Source of the DNA: Aliivibrio sp.
Lineage (GTDB): Bacteria; Pseudomonadota; Gammaproteobacteria; Enterobacterales; Vibrionaceae
NCBI GenBank assembly: GCA_016764915.1
Contig: JAESQY010000069.1
Location: 1 to 64,000 of the forward strand
Length of the DNA: 64,000 nt
Direction: 5' to 3'
Positions 1 to 8,185 of this stretch are shown here, piece by piece. A program made the translations under genes and the position numbers. The number at the start of each line of letters is the position of its first letter. Positions within the stretch are counted from its first letter, which is position 1. The notes beneath the pieces were generated by a model. That model did not search any database, was not told where the DNA came from, and was given only the letters and a program-made list of their open reading frames with translations.

Positions 1-11
1 ATCCTGACCCC

Positions 12-281
12 ATGGGAAAACGCGCCGACGAAAAAATCAGAACCAAAGAGCGGATCATTCAAGCCGCTTCCACCCTCATCCGCGAGACAGGGATCGCAGG
101 ACTGAAAGTCGCCGACGTGATGGCAGCTGCTGACCTCACCCACGGAGCCTTCTATGCACACTTTACTGACAAGGACGCACTCATAGAGGCCGCTTTTCAC
201 AAAGCCCTTGATCACCGCGAGGCGTGGTTTAACGCCGCGGAAAAGCACCCTCCCGAAAATAAGCATAAGAGGACATTCTAA
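12..281 (+). pseudogene. Truncated TetR-family regulator (N-terminal DNA-binding domain only)
   Basis: The 89-residue frame begins with a typical TetR_N helix-turn-helix: a helix rich in RTKERIIQAA, then GLKVADVMAAADLTHGAFYAHF, then DKDALIEAAF. TetR proteins are usually about 190-220 residues, and here the whole ligand-binding domain is missing. The last residues (KHKRTF) run into the tandem repeats at 271-310, so the gene looks cut at about 255-270. Codon use is clearly richer in G and C than in the genes that follow, which suggests recent transfer. The fragment is probably non-functional as a ligand-responsive regulator. Nothing shows which genes it once controlled. Confidence 0.75.
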
Positions 282-310
282 AATTGCTCAAACCGGACAT
301 TACTAAATTG
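271..310. repeat. Two tandem imperfect 16-mers, possible mobile-element end
   Basis: GGACATTCTAAAATTG at 271-286 and GGACATTACTAAATTG at 295-310 are direct repeats with a 24-bp period. They lie exactly where the tetR frame is lost. Tandem repeats of this kind are typical of transposase-binding sites at the ends of IS21-like or Tn7/Mu-like elements. No transposase is present, so the family cannot be named. Confidence 0.45.
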
Positions 311-323
311 GGCCTACATACGT

Positions 324-351
324 AGTGCGCATTATGTGCATTATGTTAAAT
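324..351. other. dif: dif site (XerC/XerD recombination site), chromosome terminus
   Basis: The 28 bp divide into an 11-bp XerC arm AGTGCGCATTA, a 6-bp centre TGTGCA and an 11-bp XerD arm TTATGTTAAAT. The E. coli dif site has arms GGTGCGCATAA and TTATGTTAAAT, and the arms here match those recalled for V. cholerae dif1. The site is used by XerCD with FtsK to resolve chromosome dimers at the terminus. In vibrios it is also the integration site of Xer-dependent phages and islands. The damaged foreign tetR fragment immediately to the left fits a recombination hot spot. Confidence 0.88.
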
Positions 352-371
352 AGGATTTGTGGGGATTAATT

Positions 372-395
372 GGGCTCTGTGTCTGAGCCCTTTTT
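372..395 (+). terminator. Rho-independent terminator next to dif
   Basis: GGGCTC at 372-377 pairs with GAGCCC at 385-390 around a 7-nt loop and is followed by five T residues. It would stop plus-strand transcription coming through the tetR/dif region before the convergent minus-strand gene. Confidence 0.75.
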
Positions 396-419
396 GATGT
401 ATTGCGATTTGTTTGTTGT

Positions 420-860
420 TTAAGAGTCTTTTTCTAGCTCTAGTTTTTTGCGTAAACTGCACACACTATGGCCTGGAGGGAAATCTTCCAATTCGGCATA
501 AACGGTGTAACCTTGTGTCTTATAGAACTCAACGGCGCTAAAGCTAAAACTGTTTAAGTATGCGTTGACGCAGCCATTTTTTGCCGCTTCTTGTTCGATA
601 GCATTAAGAAGTTGTATACCATAACCTTGTCCACGAACTTGGTCTGATACCCACAATGTACTGACCCAAAGCCAGCCATAAGTGCCATAACAGCCGGTAG
701 CACCGCCAATGACTTCGTTAACATCGTTGCGTAGGAAAAATGTCAAATTTTTGCGATCATCAATTCCTGCTACGTTCTCAGTAAAGGTATCGAGACCTTT
801 TTCTATGATATCTAGATCTGATTCACTGGGTGTATGGTCGATTTCTATACTAAATGACAA
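420..860 (-). CDS. GNAT-family N-acetyltransferase
   Basis: This 146-residue protein has the length and order of a single GNAT domain. The acetyl-CoA binding loop is visible as VRGQGYGIQLL near residue 76, followed by the helix LNAIEQEAAKNG and the beta-bulge/tyrosine region SAVEFYKTQGY. It should transfer an acetyl group from acetyl-CoA to a small molecule or protein, but the substrate cannot be read from the sequence. A good Shine-Dalgarno (AAAGGAT) precedes the ATG. It is the last gene of a tight minus-strand run (DUF3319 protein, yciH, RraA-like aldolase, this gene), starting 12 bases after the upstream stop, so it is probably co-transcribed. Confidence 0.85.
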   Translation of the reverse strand: MSFSIEIDHTPSESDLDIIEKGLDTFTENVAGIDDRKNLTFFLRNDVNEVIGGATGCYGTYGWLWVSTLWVSDQVRGQGYGIQLLNAIEQEAAKNGCVNAYLNSFSFSAVEFYKTQGYTVYAELEDFPPGHSVCSLRKKLELEKDS

Positions 861-872
861 TTGTAAATCCTT

Positions 873-1490
873 TTACTTTAATTGGTTATTATAAGCGAGT
901 GTGATTCGTTCAATATGGTGTTGCTGCCACTGTTCGAGAGTCATACTCTGTTCTGCATCGAATTTGGCTTTGACAAGGTGATATATCTTTTCTGAGCGCT
1001 TTAGTGGTAAAACAACGATTCCCTCTTCATCTGCCACAATGATGTCACCAGACTCTACATTAGCACCGCCACATGTGATGGGCACTTGCAGTGGCGATAT
1101 AAACGTTTTGTTACCAGGTACTGGGTATACGCCACGAGCAAACACCGGAAATTGGTTTTCACGGATTTCAGCGATATCTCTGACTACACCATCAATAATA
1201 AATCCTACAATGCCACGCTTTTTAGCCACGGCACAAACATTGCCGCCAGCAGCCGCAAGATCATTGCCACAACCTGATGCAACAATAATGGAGCCTTCAG
1301 GGGCTTGGTGGATGGCCATATGAAGCATTAAATGGTCACCGGGAGCTAACTGAACGGTAAAAGCAGGTCCACAAATTCTTGGGGTATTAGGCCACAATGA
1401 CTTGATTCCAAAATCCATGAAGCTGTCACGGTTTAGCACGTTAGCATAATCTGTAGGGGATAATTTGCAAAACAGTTGTAGATTCAGCAT
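873..1490 (-). CDS. RraA-like / HMG-CHA aldolase family protein
   Basis: The protein is about 205 residues and belongs to the RraA-like family, which includes 4-hydroxy-4-methyl-2-oxoglutarate aldolases and inhibitors of RNase E. It contains the G-x20-R-D motif of the metal-dependent aldolases (GGN... to GVVRD) followed by an acidic residue two positions on (RDIAE). This favours a class II pyruvate aldolase over the RNase E inhibitor RraA, although family members are often misnamed. The start is set at the ATG at 1490 because GGAG lies six bases upstream. An in-frame TTG at 1502 would place that GGAG inside the gene. It lies ten bases after yciH. Confidence 0.8.
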   Translation of the reverse strand: MLNLQLFCKLSPTDYANVLNRDSFMDFGIKSLWPNTPRICGPAFTVQLAPGDHLMLHMAIHQAPEGSIIVASGCGNDLAAAGGNVCAVAKKRGIVGFIIDGVVRDIAEIRENQFPVFARGVYPVPGNKTFISPLQVPITCGGANVESGDIIVADEEGIVVLPLKRSEKIYHLVKAKFDAEQSMTLEQWQQHHIERITLAYNNQLK

Positions 1491-1511
1491 TGATGGCTCC
1501 AATATATAAGA

Positions 1512-1823
1512 TTAACCGCCAGAAAACTTAACTGTGTGGCCTTGTTTTACTAGATAGTCTTTAATTTTATCTCGGTTATCACCTTGGATTTCAATAGTGC
1601 CGTTTTTTACCGCGCCACCACATCCACACACTTTTTTAAGTGCGGCAGCAACCAGCTTAAGTGCTTTATCATCAAGGTCTAGGCCTGTGACAATACAGAC
1701 GCCCTTGCCTTTACGACCTTTGGTTTCGCGTTGAATACGTACAATCCCGTCCCCTTTTGGACGCTGTGCTTGTTCTTTCTCTGGTGTAATTCGTCCTGTT
1801 TCTGTGGAGTATACTAATGACAT
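1512..1823 (-). CDS. yciH: YciH, SUI1/eIF1-like translation factor
   Basis: This 103-residue protein has the usual YciH length. It carries a C-terminal SUI1 domain with VRIQRETKGRKGKGVCIVTGLDL, the cysteine-rich turn VCGCGGAVKNG and the closing helix-strand DKIKDYLVKQGHTVKF. SUI1 proteins resemble eukaryotic initiation factor 1, and bacterial YciH has been linked to fidelity of initiation and stress translation. It is cytoplasmic. The gene sits in a close run with the upstream DUF3319 gene and the downstream RraA-like gene. Confidence 0.92.
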   Translation of the reverse strand: MSLVYSTETGRITPEKEQAQRPKGDGIVRIQRETKGRKGKGVCIVTGLDLDDKALKLVAAALKKVCGCGGAVKNGTIEIQGDNRDKIKDYLVKQGHTVKFSGG

Positions 1824-1855
1824 TATTTTGCTCTACTAATATGAATTATAAGGTA

Positions 1856-2236
1856 TTATTGCTCACTAGCCGCTTTATTAAAGCGGTCGATGTAATCTTG
1901 AAGTGCTTTCTGGCTTCCTTTCAATAGCCTGCCACCATGCATAAAATACCACTCATTTGTCTGTTCAGAATCATTACTAAAAATATAACCTTTATATTCT
2001 AATTTTTGAACTTGAACTTTGGTATTTTCTTTAGATTCGGCTTCATTGATGAGCTCTCCAGATTCAGTAAACTCTGAAGGGTCAATTAATACAGCAGCGT
2101 CAATCCACCAATCAATAGATTTTTTTACTGCAGTAATATTTCCTATCAGTATTTTATTCTGTAAACGGACTTTCCAACCGTTAGCATCATTAGATTTATT
2201 CTCAATACTGTATCCTCGATGAAAAACCTGGCTCAT
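1856..2236 (-). CDS. DUF3319-like hypothetical protein
   Basis: This 126-residue cytoplasmic protein has an N-terminal motif FHRGYSIEN and internal segments WWIDAAVLID and YIFSNDSEQTNEWYFMHGG. This is consistent with the small vibrio family DUF3319 as I remember it. No signal peptide, membrane segment or catalytic motif is visible and the function is unknown. The start at 2236 is preferred because GGGG lies six bases upstream. The in-frame ATG at 2248 has no ribosome binding site. It is the first gene of the minus-strand run ending with the GNAT gene. Confidence 0.65.
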   Translation of the reverse strand: MSQVFHRGYSIENKSNDANGWKVRLQNKILIGNITAVKKSIDWWIDAAVLIDPSEFTESGELINEAESKENTKVQVQKLEYKGYIFSNDSEQTNEWYFMHGGRLLKGSQKALQDYIDRFNKAASEQ

Positions 2237-2366
2237 AGGTAACCCCATGTTTATTTAATGTAATTTGGACTGTTCTGTCTTTTATATCATAAAATTGCTG
2301 TCGTTTCTTGGCTCGAATTAATTTATAGTTATGATGTTAATTAGTGATTTTCAAATAGGTTGATAA

Positions 2367-3305
2367 ATGAGCGACGAAATAGATCTTAAAGTATGCAAAG
2401 AGTATTTCAGCTCGACCATTGTTGATGGTCAGCTATTGAACCAACTAACAGACAACAAATATTCATCTAATACTCTAATTTCTATCATCAATGACTGGAA
2501 TCGTTTTGTTGAATTTTGCCAAACAAAATCCGTTTCCCCTTTTCCCTCGTCTGTTACTGCAGTTAGACTCTATATCCAGAGTCAGAGAAAAATTCGTAAA
2601 TTATCGAGCTTAAAACGCTACCTGATTTCTATTGGCATCATTCATCGCTGTAACGATTTATCAGACCCAACCAACCACCGTCAGGTTAAATTTCTCTTGC
2701 AAGAATTGCGCCTAGAGAAGAAAAACGATGCAAAACAGGCATCTTCTTTTGAGTTAAAGCATCTAAAACGGTTAAATGAAAAACTCGACAAGTCAGATGA
2801 TATTAAAGATATCAGAGATGTTTGTGTCTGGAATATCATGTTTGAGACGATGATCAAGCGATCTGAATTGAAATCATTAGGTATAGATCAAATTGAATTG
2901 CTAGATGATGGCGCCACTCTGTCTGTTGATAAACAAAGCTATCGTTTAAGTGAACCGACTTCTGGTTATTTGAATCGATGGTTATCAGTGGCAAATATCA
3001 GTGATGGGATTGTATTTAGAAGTATTAACCGTCATGGCACGGTGGGAATTGAGTTACTAAATGACTCTTCTATTTATCGGATACTTCGTCGGGCAAGTGA
3101 TGAGCTTGGATTGAAGGTTAAGTTCTCTGGCCAGTCTACACGTGTTGGTGCCACCCAAGAGCTTGCTCAACAAGGAGTCACATTGAAAGAGATCCAAGCA
3201 TTTGGTCGCTGGTCAAGCCCGGCAATGCCAGCTCAATATTTGGGTAACAAGCCCACTTCAGAACGTGAAAAGAGCAAGTTTAAAAAAACCAAACCGTGGG
3301 ATTAG
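2367..3305 (+). CDS. Tyrosine recombinase (phage-integrase family), atypical
   Basis: This 312-residue protein has a SAM-like core-binding domain (about 10-115) and a catalytic domain (about 125-300). Visible catalytic residues are R165 in MIKRSELKSL, R259 in GQSTRVGATQEL and the nucleophile Y291 in GRWSSPAMPAQYL. The usual His of the HxxR box is replaced (STR, 257-259), and the second His/Trp position is W282, a combination also seen in Cre-like enzymes. It is clearly not XerC or XerD. It lies about 2 kb from dif but is surrounded by ordinary chromosomal genes, with no attachment site seen. It may be a resident recombinase or a long-established integrase. Confidence 0.85.
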   Translation: MSDEIDLKVCKEYFSSTIVDGQLLNQLTDNKYSSNTLISIINDWNRFVEFCQTKSVSPFPSSVTAVRLYIQSQRKIRKLSSLKRYLISIGIIHRCNDLSDPTNHRQVKFLLQELRLEKKNDAKQASSFELKHLKRLNEKLDKSDDIKDIRDVCVWNIMFETMIKRSELKSLGIDQIELLDDGATLSVDKQSYRLSEPTSGYLNRWLSVANISDGIVFRSINRHGTVGIELLNDSSIYRILRRASDELGLKVKFSGQSTRVGATQELAQQGVTLKEIQAFGRWSSPAMPAQYLGNKPTSEREKSKFKKTKPWD

Positions 3306-3320
3306 TGGTTTGGTCTTCTA

Positions 3321-4316
3321 TTATTTTACTGCGCGGTAGATAGCGGATTTTAAAAATTCAGAAAACGGTAATCCATTGTGCTCCATCAGTTTCGGAAACA
3401 TGGAGATCGGTGTCATACCTGGAAAAGTATTAACCTCGTTCAGATAAATGGTGTTCTCTTCTGTTAAAAAGAAATCTATTCGCGCCAGATCTTTTAGCTT
3501 CATCTGCTTAAAGACTTTGTGGGCACAATGCTGAATAGTTGCAAGATGTTCTTCACTCAAACCTGATGCTTCTAATGTTGTCGTTGAGTGGCTATCAGAG
3601 CTGTATTTCTCTTCATAAGTATAAAATTTGCCTTCTGGTGAGCTTATCTCTCCGGGCTTAGTTACAAACAACTCTCCTTTATACTCATAGGCTGATACTT
3701 CCAGCTCACGAGGGGTCACCGACAGCTCAATTAACACTTGGTCTGAGTAAGTGAACGCACTGTCTATAGCTATCAATAGCTCCTCTTCATTAGTGACACT
3801 GTAGCATCCTACTGATGAGCCCTGACATGCCGCTTTTACAAATACTTTGTTCCAACGCGTTAACGCTGATTTCGCAAGCTCAATGCTCTCTGTGTTATTT
3901 TCACTAAGAAAAAGGTAAGGAGTATTAGGAATATCTAAAGCATCATACCAAAGCTTTGAGGTGATCTTATTAAAGCTGTTGGTGCTTGATTGCGCATCAC
4001 AGCCTAAATATGGTGTTTTTGACATAGCGAATAGAGACTGAATATCCCCCGTTTCTCCTGGGAAGCCATGTATACACGGAATAGCATAATCAATCGATGT
4101 TTTGCGGTCACCAATAGTCAACACACCATCGACTGTGAATTGGCAAGGTAGAGAAGTATGATGCTCAAACCAGCCTGAATCTTTAATTTCTACAGAGATG
4201 ACATTGAGGTTTTCGATGATGCCAAGCTGTTGCTCAATAAAGCCAGAAGAGACAAGTGAGACTTCATGTTCAGAGCCTGCACCCCCACAAAGGAGCAATA
4301 CATTAATTTTGTTCAT
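3321..4316 (-). CDS. ddl: D-alanine--D-alanine ligase
   Basis: The 331-residue protein is an ATP-grasp D-Ala-D-Ala ligase acting in the cytoplasm in peptidoglycan precursor synthesis. The N-terminal LLCGGAGSEHEVS matches the first Ddl signature. IPCIHGFPGETGDIQ corresponds to the HG-x2-GE-x-G-x-Q segment. VKAACQGSSVGCYSV is the phosphate-binding loop, and DFFLTEENTIYLNEVNTFPG carries the metal-binding Asp/Glu/Asn residues. Length agrees with DdlA-type enzymes. It converges on the tyrosine recombinase with a gap of about 15 bases and appears monocistronic. Confidence 0.92.
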   Translation of the reverse strand: MNKINVLLLCGGAGSEHEVSLVSSGFIEQQLGIIENLNVISVEIKDSGWFEHHTSLPCQFTVDGVLTIGDRKTSIDYAIPCIHGFPGETGDIQSLFAMSKTPYLGCDAQSSTNSFNKITSKLWYDALDIPNTPYLFLSENNTESIELAKSALTRWNKVFVKAACQGSSVGCYSVTNEEELLIAIDSAFTYSDQVLIELSVTPRELEVSAYEYKGELFVTKPGEISSPEGKFYTYEEKYSSDSHSTTTLEASGLSEEHLATIQHCAHKVFKQMKLKDLARIDFFLTEENTIYLNEVNTFPGMTPISMFPKLMEHNGLPFSEFLKSAIYRAVK

Positions 4317-4398
4317 GTGCGTTGATTTCCAAGTCTAACAAATTGGGGATAATGACGAATAGCCTATAACTATGATTCAAGGGGAGTATTCAATAAAA

Positions 4399-4416
4399 AA
4401 GGAGCCGAAGCTCCTT
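4399..4416 (-). terminator. Terminator of the SPOR lipoprotein gene
   Basis: AAGGAGC (4399-4405) and GCTCCTT (4410-4416) form a 7-bp stem with a CGAA tetraloop. In minus-strand direction it is followed by a run of T residues (the A tract at 4394-4400 on the plus strand). It lies just after the lipoprotein stop. Confidence 0.75.
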
Positions 4417-4421
4417 ATTGA

Positions 4422-4991
4422 TTAATTTACTTTTATGATGCTTGGATATTGTGACTGTTTGATACTTTTAATGCTACGAGGAAATGGTTTCTGCTTTCTG
4501 ATTGCTTCTGGTAAATATGGAATCGCGGCTTTAGCGTCTGCTTTGCTATTGAAGTTACCATAAAGCACACTGGTCCAATTCTTACCATTCACCATTTTGT
4601 CATTGATCCATAACTGATCTCTGTTTGGCATGTTTTTCAGGTATTCATCAAGACGTGCGTTGTTTAGTAATGACACAATTTGTAAGGTGAACGAAGAGTC
4701 AGTGTGAGCGGCTTTGTTACTTCTGACTGGTGGAGCAAGTGCTACGGTATTGCTGGTCGAGCTCTTTTCAATAGCAGCACCAGACTCTACAGCATTACTC
4801 TTAGACGGTACCGGTGTAATTATTTCTGCAGCAGGTTGTGCTTGCTGCTTTACAGGTTCTGCAGCTACGCTCTGTGTTTTCGCGTGTGCATATACTTCTG
4901 TTTCAGATTCGGTAGTGATATCGGTGATGTAAGTATCAGTCGCACAGCCGGCGAGTAACATTGATAAGGTAATAACTGCGATTTTTTTCAT
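4422..4991 (-). CDS. SPOR-domain lipoprotein
   Basis: The protein begins MKKIAVITLSMLLAGCA, a lipoprotein signal with lipobox LAGC, so it should be lipid-anchored in the cell envelope. A low-complexity linker of Ala, Pro, Ser and Thr (about 30-100) leads to a C-terminal SPOR-like domain starting FTLQIVSLLNNARLDEYLKNM and ending in WTSVLYGNFNSKADAKAAIPYLP. SPOR domains bind peptidoglycan lacking stem peptides at the division septum, as in DamX, FtsN or RlpA. An upstream in-frame GTG at 5003 would add four residues. Neither start has a clear ribosome binding site, and the ATG gives the canonical signal length. Confidence 0.82.
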   Translation of the reverse strand: MKKIAVITLSMLLAGCATDTYITDITTESETEVYAHAKTQSVAAEPVKQQAQPAAEIITPVPSKSNAVESGAAIEKSSTSNTVALAPPVRSNKAAHTDSSFTLQIVSLLNNARLDEYLKNMPNRDQLWINDKMVNGKNWTSVLYGNFNSKADAKAAIPYLPEAIRKQKPFPRSIKSIKQSQYPSIIKVN

Positions 4992-5246
4992 TTTAATTTT
5001 CACATAGTTAGAAATCTAAAGCTATTTTGCCCTTGAGCGCACTAGCTTGCAACGATTGATTTTATTAAGAGGTGATCAATAGGCTATATGTCACAACTTA
5101 ACTTAAGAATGGTACCAAAATACCAAGCTAAGTTGATAATGTAAACTTAGATCACAATGAGACAACAGTTTGAATACCAAAGGTTTAGTTTTTCGTACAA
5201 TATAAGAACAAAGAAGCTCTATTTTGAGTTAGATCTGGAGAGAGAA

Positions 5247-7925
5247 ATGCAAACGTTAGACAAGTTACTTAAACCTACGTCTGTTGCTGTCATTGGTGCG
5301 TCCGATACTGAATATCGTGCTGGAAACATCATCATGCGTAATCTGTTGTCTGCAGGCTTTGATGGACCGATTATCCCGGTCACTCCTAAATATCATTCTG
5401 TTCGCGGTGTGCTTGCCTACTCTTCAGTCGCAGATATGCCCATTATCCCTGATTTGGCTGTTCTGTGCACTAATGCCGCACGAAACTCACTATTGCTCAA
5501 AGAATTGGGACAAAAGGGAGTTAAAGCAGCGATATTACTCTCTTCAGAGATGTCCATTGTTATCGACGACCATCAAGAAACAATGCTAAGCAAATGCAAA
5601 GTGATAGCAGCGAAATATGGGATTCGCTTATTGGGCCCAAACAGTTTGGGAATCATACTGCCTTGGCTTAATTTAAACGCTTCTTTCTCTCCTGTAACCG
5701 CTCTGAAAGGAAACATAGCATTTGTCTCTCAATCTGCAGCGGTGTGCACCACCATCCTTGATTGGGCTAATGATAAGCAAATTGGTTTCTCTTCATTAAT
5801 TTCACTCGGGGATACGGCAGATATCGATTTTGCAGAGCTTCTTGATACCTTATGCACTGACAGCAAAACTAACGCTATTTTGCTTTATATCGACTCTATT
5901 ACTGATGCCCGAAAATTTATGTCAGCCGCACGCGCGGCATCAAGAAACCGTAGAATATTAGTACTGAAAAGTGGTAACTCCACTCGTGGAAGAGAATCAG
6001 CAGTACGCCATTCCCAAGGCGCATTCAGTTTAGACGTGGTTTATGACTCTGCCATTCGTCGTGCTGGTATGCTTCGGGTTCCCAATACGCATGAGTTGTT
6101 TGCGGCGGTAGAAACATTAGCGCATTCCGTTCCACTGCGAGGAGAGCGTTTGGCTATTATGTCCAATGGCCATGGACCAGCAACGATGGCCGTTGACACG
6201 CTGATGCAACGTGGCGGGAAGTTAGCAACGTTACTACCAGAAACCATCGAGTCGTTAAATCTTATTTTGCCGAAGAGTTGGTCGAAAGAAAATCCGATCA
6301 ATTTACTGGGTGATGCCAGTGTTGAACGCTATTGCCAAGTGTTAGAGATACTATTAAGCGACGGTAACTTTGATGCACTGTTGATCATGCACTGCCCTTC
6401 TGCAATCTCACCAGCAAAAGAAGCGGCAAATCGTATTATTGAAGTGATTACCAAGCACCCTAAAGGGAAACACTACAATATTTTAACTAATTGGTCTGGA
6501 GAAAAGAGTGCTAAAAGTGCTCGTTTGTTGTTCACTAAAGCAGGTTTTCCTACTTACCGAACTCCTGAAAGCTCTGTCGCCGCATTTGCTCACCTGGTCG
6601 AATATCGCCGTAATCAAAAGCAGTTGATGGAGACACCAACATCGACGGGACAAATTTCTAAAGTTGATAAAGAGCAAGCACACCAATGGATTAAAAAGCG
6701 TGTTGTTCAGGGGACAAATCAGCTCGATACACATCAGCTGCAAACCCTATTTCGCTTTTACGGATTTTCAGCGCTTGAAACCTGGATTGCCCTTGATACT
6801 TCTGAGGCGACGCACATCGCTGAGAATATTGGTTACCCAGTTGCTGTGAAATTGAGATCCCCTGATATCCCCTATAAGTCGGATGTTCAAGGAGTTATGC
6901 TCAGCCTAAACAGTGCACAAGAAGTTGCCAGTGGTGCGCAAGCCATCTTAGATAGAGTGAACATAAGTTATCCTGCAGCCCGAATTGATGGTTTAGTCAT
7001 TCAATCAATGGCCAACCGTGCTGGAGCGCAAGAGTTAAGGGTAAAAGTAAACACTGATCCTATTTTTGGTCCGGTGATCTTACTGGGAGAAGGCGGTTCA
7101 GAGTGGGATGATAATCGAGATGCTGCCGTTGCTATTCCTCCATTAAATATGGCATTAGCCCGATATTTAGTCATGAATGCCATTAAAAGTGGCAAGATCA
7201 GAAATCAGAATCGACCTGACAAAATGAACATTGATGAATTGAGTTCTTTTTTGGTTCGGTTGTCGCAAATGATCATCGATTGCCCTGAAATTGTCGAGCT
7301 TGATATAAACCCCCTACTGGTATCAGGCAGTGAGTTAACCATTATCGATGCAGCATTGACACTTGAACCATTTGAAGGGAACTCCCATCAACGACTTGCA
7401 ATAAGGCCTTATCCAGACGAGCTTGAGCAGTGGGTAAACCTCAAAGATGGATCCGATGTTTTGCTTCGCCCTATTCTTCCTGAGGATGAGCCTAAGCATG
7501 CTGATTTTATCTCTAAGGTTTCTGTTGATGATCTCTATAAACGGTTTTTTTCAGATGTAGGGGAGTTAAATCATGAAGCGTTAGCGAACTTAACTCAAAT
7601 TGATTACGATCGTGAAATGGCATTTGTTGCGACAATCACAACCGGAGGGGATGAAAAGATTATTGCTGTGGCGCGAGCGGTTGCTGATCCAGAAAACATT
7701 GACGCTGAGTTTGCTATTTTGGTTCGTTCAGATCTTAAAGGTCAGGGTTTGGGACGAATATTGATGAGTAAAATCATCGAGTACTGTAGAGGTCATGGAA
7801 CTAAAACCCTATCTGGAATGACAATGCCAAATAATCGAGGCATGATTCTGTTAGCACAAAAATTAGGTTTCGATATCGACATACAGATGGAAGATGGTGT
7901 TGTCGATATGTTATTGCATTTATAA
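5247..7925 (+). CDS. patZ: Protein lysine acetyltransferase Pat/YfiQ (NDP-forming acyl-CoA synthetase-like + GNAT)
   Basis: With the start at 5247 (GGAGAG just upstream; the open frame extends 30 codons further without a ribosome binding site) the protein has 892 residues, the usual length of Pat/PatZ. It has an N-terminal CoA-binding Rossmann domain (KPTSVAVIGASD), succinyl-CoA-ligase-like domains, an ATP-grasp domain (about 480-700) and a C-terminal GNAT domain with acetyl-CoA loop VRSDLKGQGLGRILM. In E. coli and Salmonella this enzyme acetylates lysines of metabolic enzymes such as acetyl-CoA synthetase, and the synthetase-like part is thought to be regulatory. The E. coli gene is CRP-controlled, but no full CRP palindrome is visible here. 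Confidence 0.93.
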   Translation: MQTLDKLLKPTSVAVIGASDTEYRAGNIIMRNLLSAGFDGPIIPVTPKYHSVRGVLAYSSVADMPIIPDLAVLCTNAARNSLLLKELGQKGVKAAILLSSEMSIVIDDHQETMLSKCKVIAAKYGIRLLGPNSLGIILPWLNLNASFSPVTALKGNIAFVSQSAAVCTTILDWANDKQIGFSSLISLGDTADIDFAELLDTLCTDSKTNAILLYIDSITDARKFMSAARAASRNRRILVLKSGNSTRGRESAVRHSQGAFSLDVVYDSAIRRAGMLRVPNTHELFAAVETLAHSVPLRGERLAIMSNGHGPATMAVDTLMQRGGKLATLLPETIESLNLILPKSWSKENPINLLGDASVERYCQVLEILLSDGNFDALLIMHCPSAISPAKEAANRIIEVITKHPKGKHYNILTNWSGEKSAKSARLLFTKAGFPTYRTPESSVAAFAHLVEYRRNQKQLMETPTSTGQISKVDKEQAHQWIKKRVVQGTNQLDTHQLQTLFRFYGFSALETWIALDTSEATHIAENIGYPVAVKLRSPDIPYKSDVQGVMLSLNSAQEVASGAQAILDRVNISYPAARIDGLVIQSMANRAGAQELRVKVNTDPIFGPVILLGEGGSEWDDNRDAAVAIPPLNMALARYLVMNAIKSGKIRNQNRPDKMNIDELSSFLVRLSQMIIDCPEIVELDINPLLVSGSELTIIDAALTLEPFEGNSHQRLAIRPYPDELEQWVNLKDGSDVLLRPILPEDEPKHADFISKVSVDDLYKRFFSDVGELNHEALANLTQIDYDREMAFVATITTGGDEKIIAVARAVADPENIDAEFAILVRSDLKGQGLGRILMSKIIEYCRGHGTKTLSGMTMPNNRGMILLAQKLGFDIDIQMEDGVVDMLLHL

Positions 7926-7954
7926 ATAATGGCTAAGGCGCAATAACGGCCTAT

Positions 7955-8029
7955 TTATTTCTTTGCCATCTCTTTTTTTACCATGATAAAAGCAGCTACT
8001 ACAAAAACAACTAAAAGCACGATTTCCAT
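7955..8029 (-). CDS. 24-residue single-span membrane peptide
   Basis: The frame reads MEIVLLVVFVVAAFIMVKKE and ends MAKK, then TAA. Residues 2-17 are a continuous hydrophobic span followed by a Lys-rich tail, as expected for a small inner-membrane protein with a cytoplasmic C terminus. AGAGGA lies eight bases before the ATG, a better ribosome binding site than many larger genes here have. No named small protein is recognised. It lies alone between patZ and galE. Hydrophobic small ORFs can arise by chance, but the ribosome binding site and basic tail argue for a real gene. Confidence 0.6.
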   Translation of the reverse strand: MEIVLLVVFVVAAFIMVKKEMAKK

Positions 8030-8148
8030 TTTTTATTCCTCTAATTATTCATTACCAGTAAATTACGTTGTAATGTTATCACTTTTATTAACACCTTGGC
8101 TGGAAATGTATGTTATTTGTGAGTTTTTTTTAAAATAAAGTGTAATAA

Positions 8149-8175
8149 AGCGAGAGGCGTCATACTCTTCTCGCT
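8149..8175 (-). terminator. Probable galE terminator
   Basis: AGCGAGA (8149-8155) and TCTCGCT (8169-8175) can pair around a 13-nt loop just downstream of the galE stop. T-rich sequence follows in minus direction. The loop is large, so the call is moderate. Confidence 0.45.
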
Positions 8176-8185
8176 CATATTGTCA

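Noticed and set aside
4704-4958. Plus-strand frames opposite the SPOR lipoprotein gene
   Set aside because: They are antisense to a gene with lipobox and SPOR domain and have unlikely Cys-rich compositions.
5125-5160. CRP site before patZ
   Set aside because: Only a TCACA half-site is visible; the left half does not match TGTGA at the required spacing.
5157-5246. N-terminal extension of the Pat protein
   Set aside because: The extra 30 codons have no ribosome binding site and no family similarity; GGAGAG precedes the ATG at 5247.
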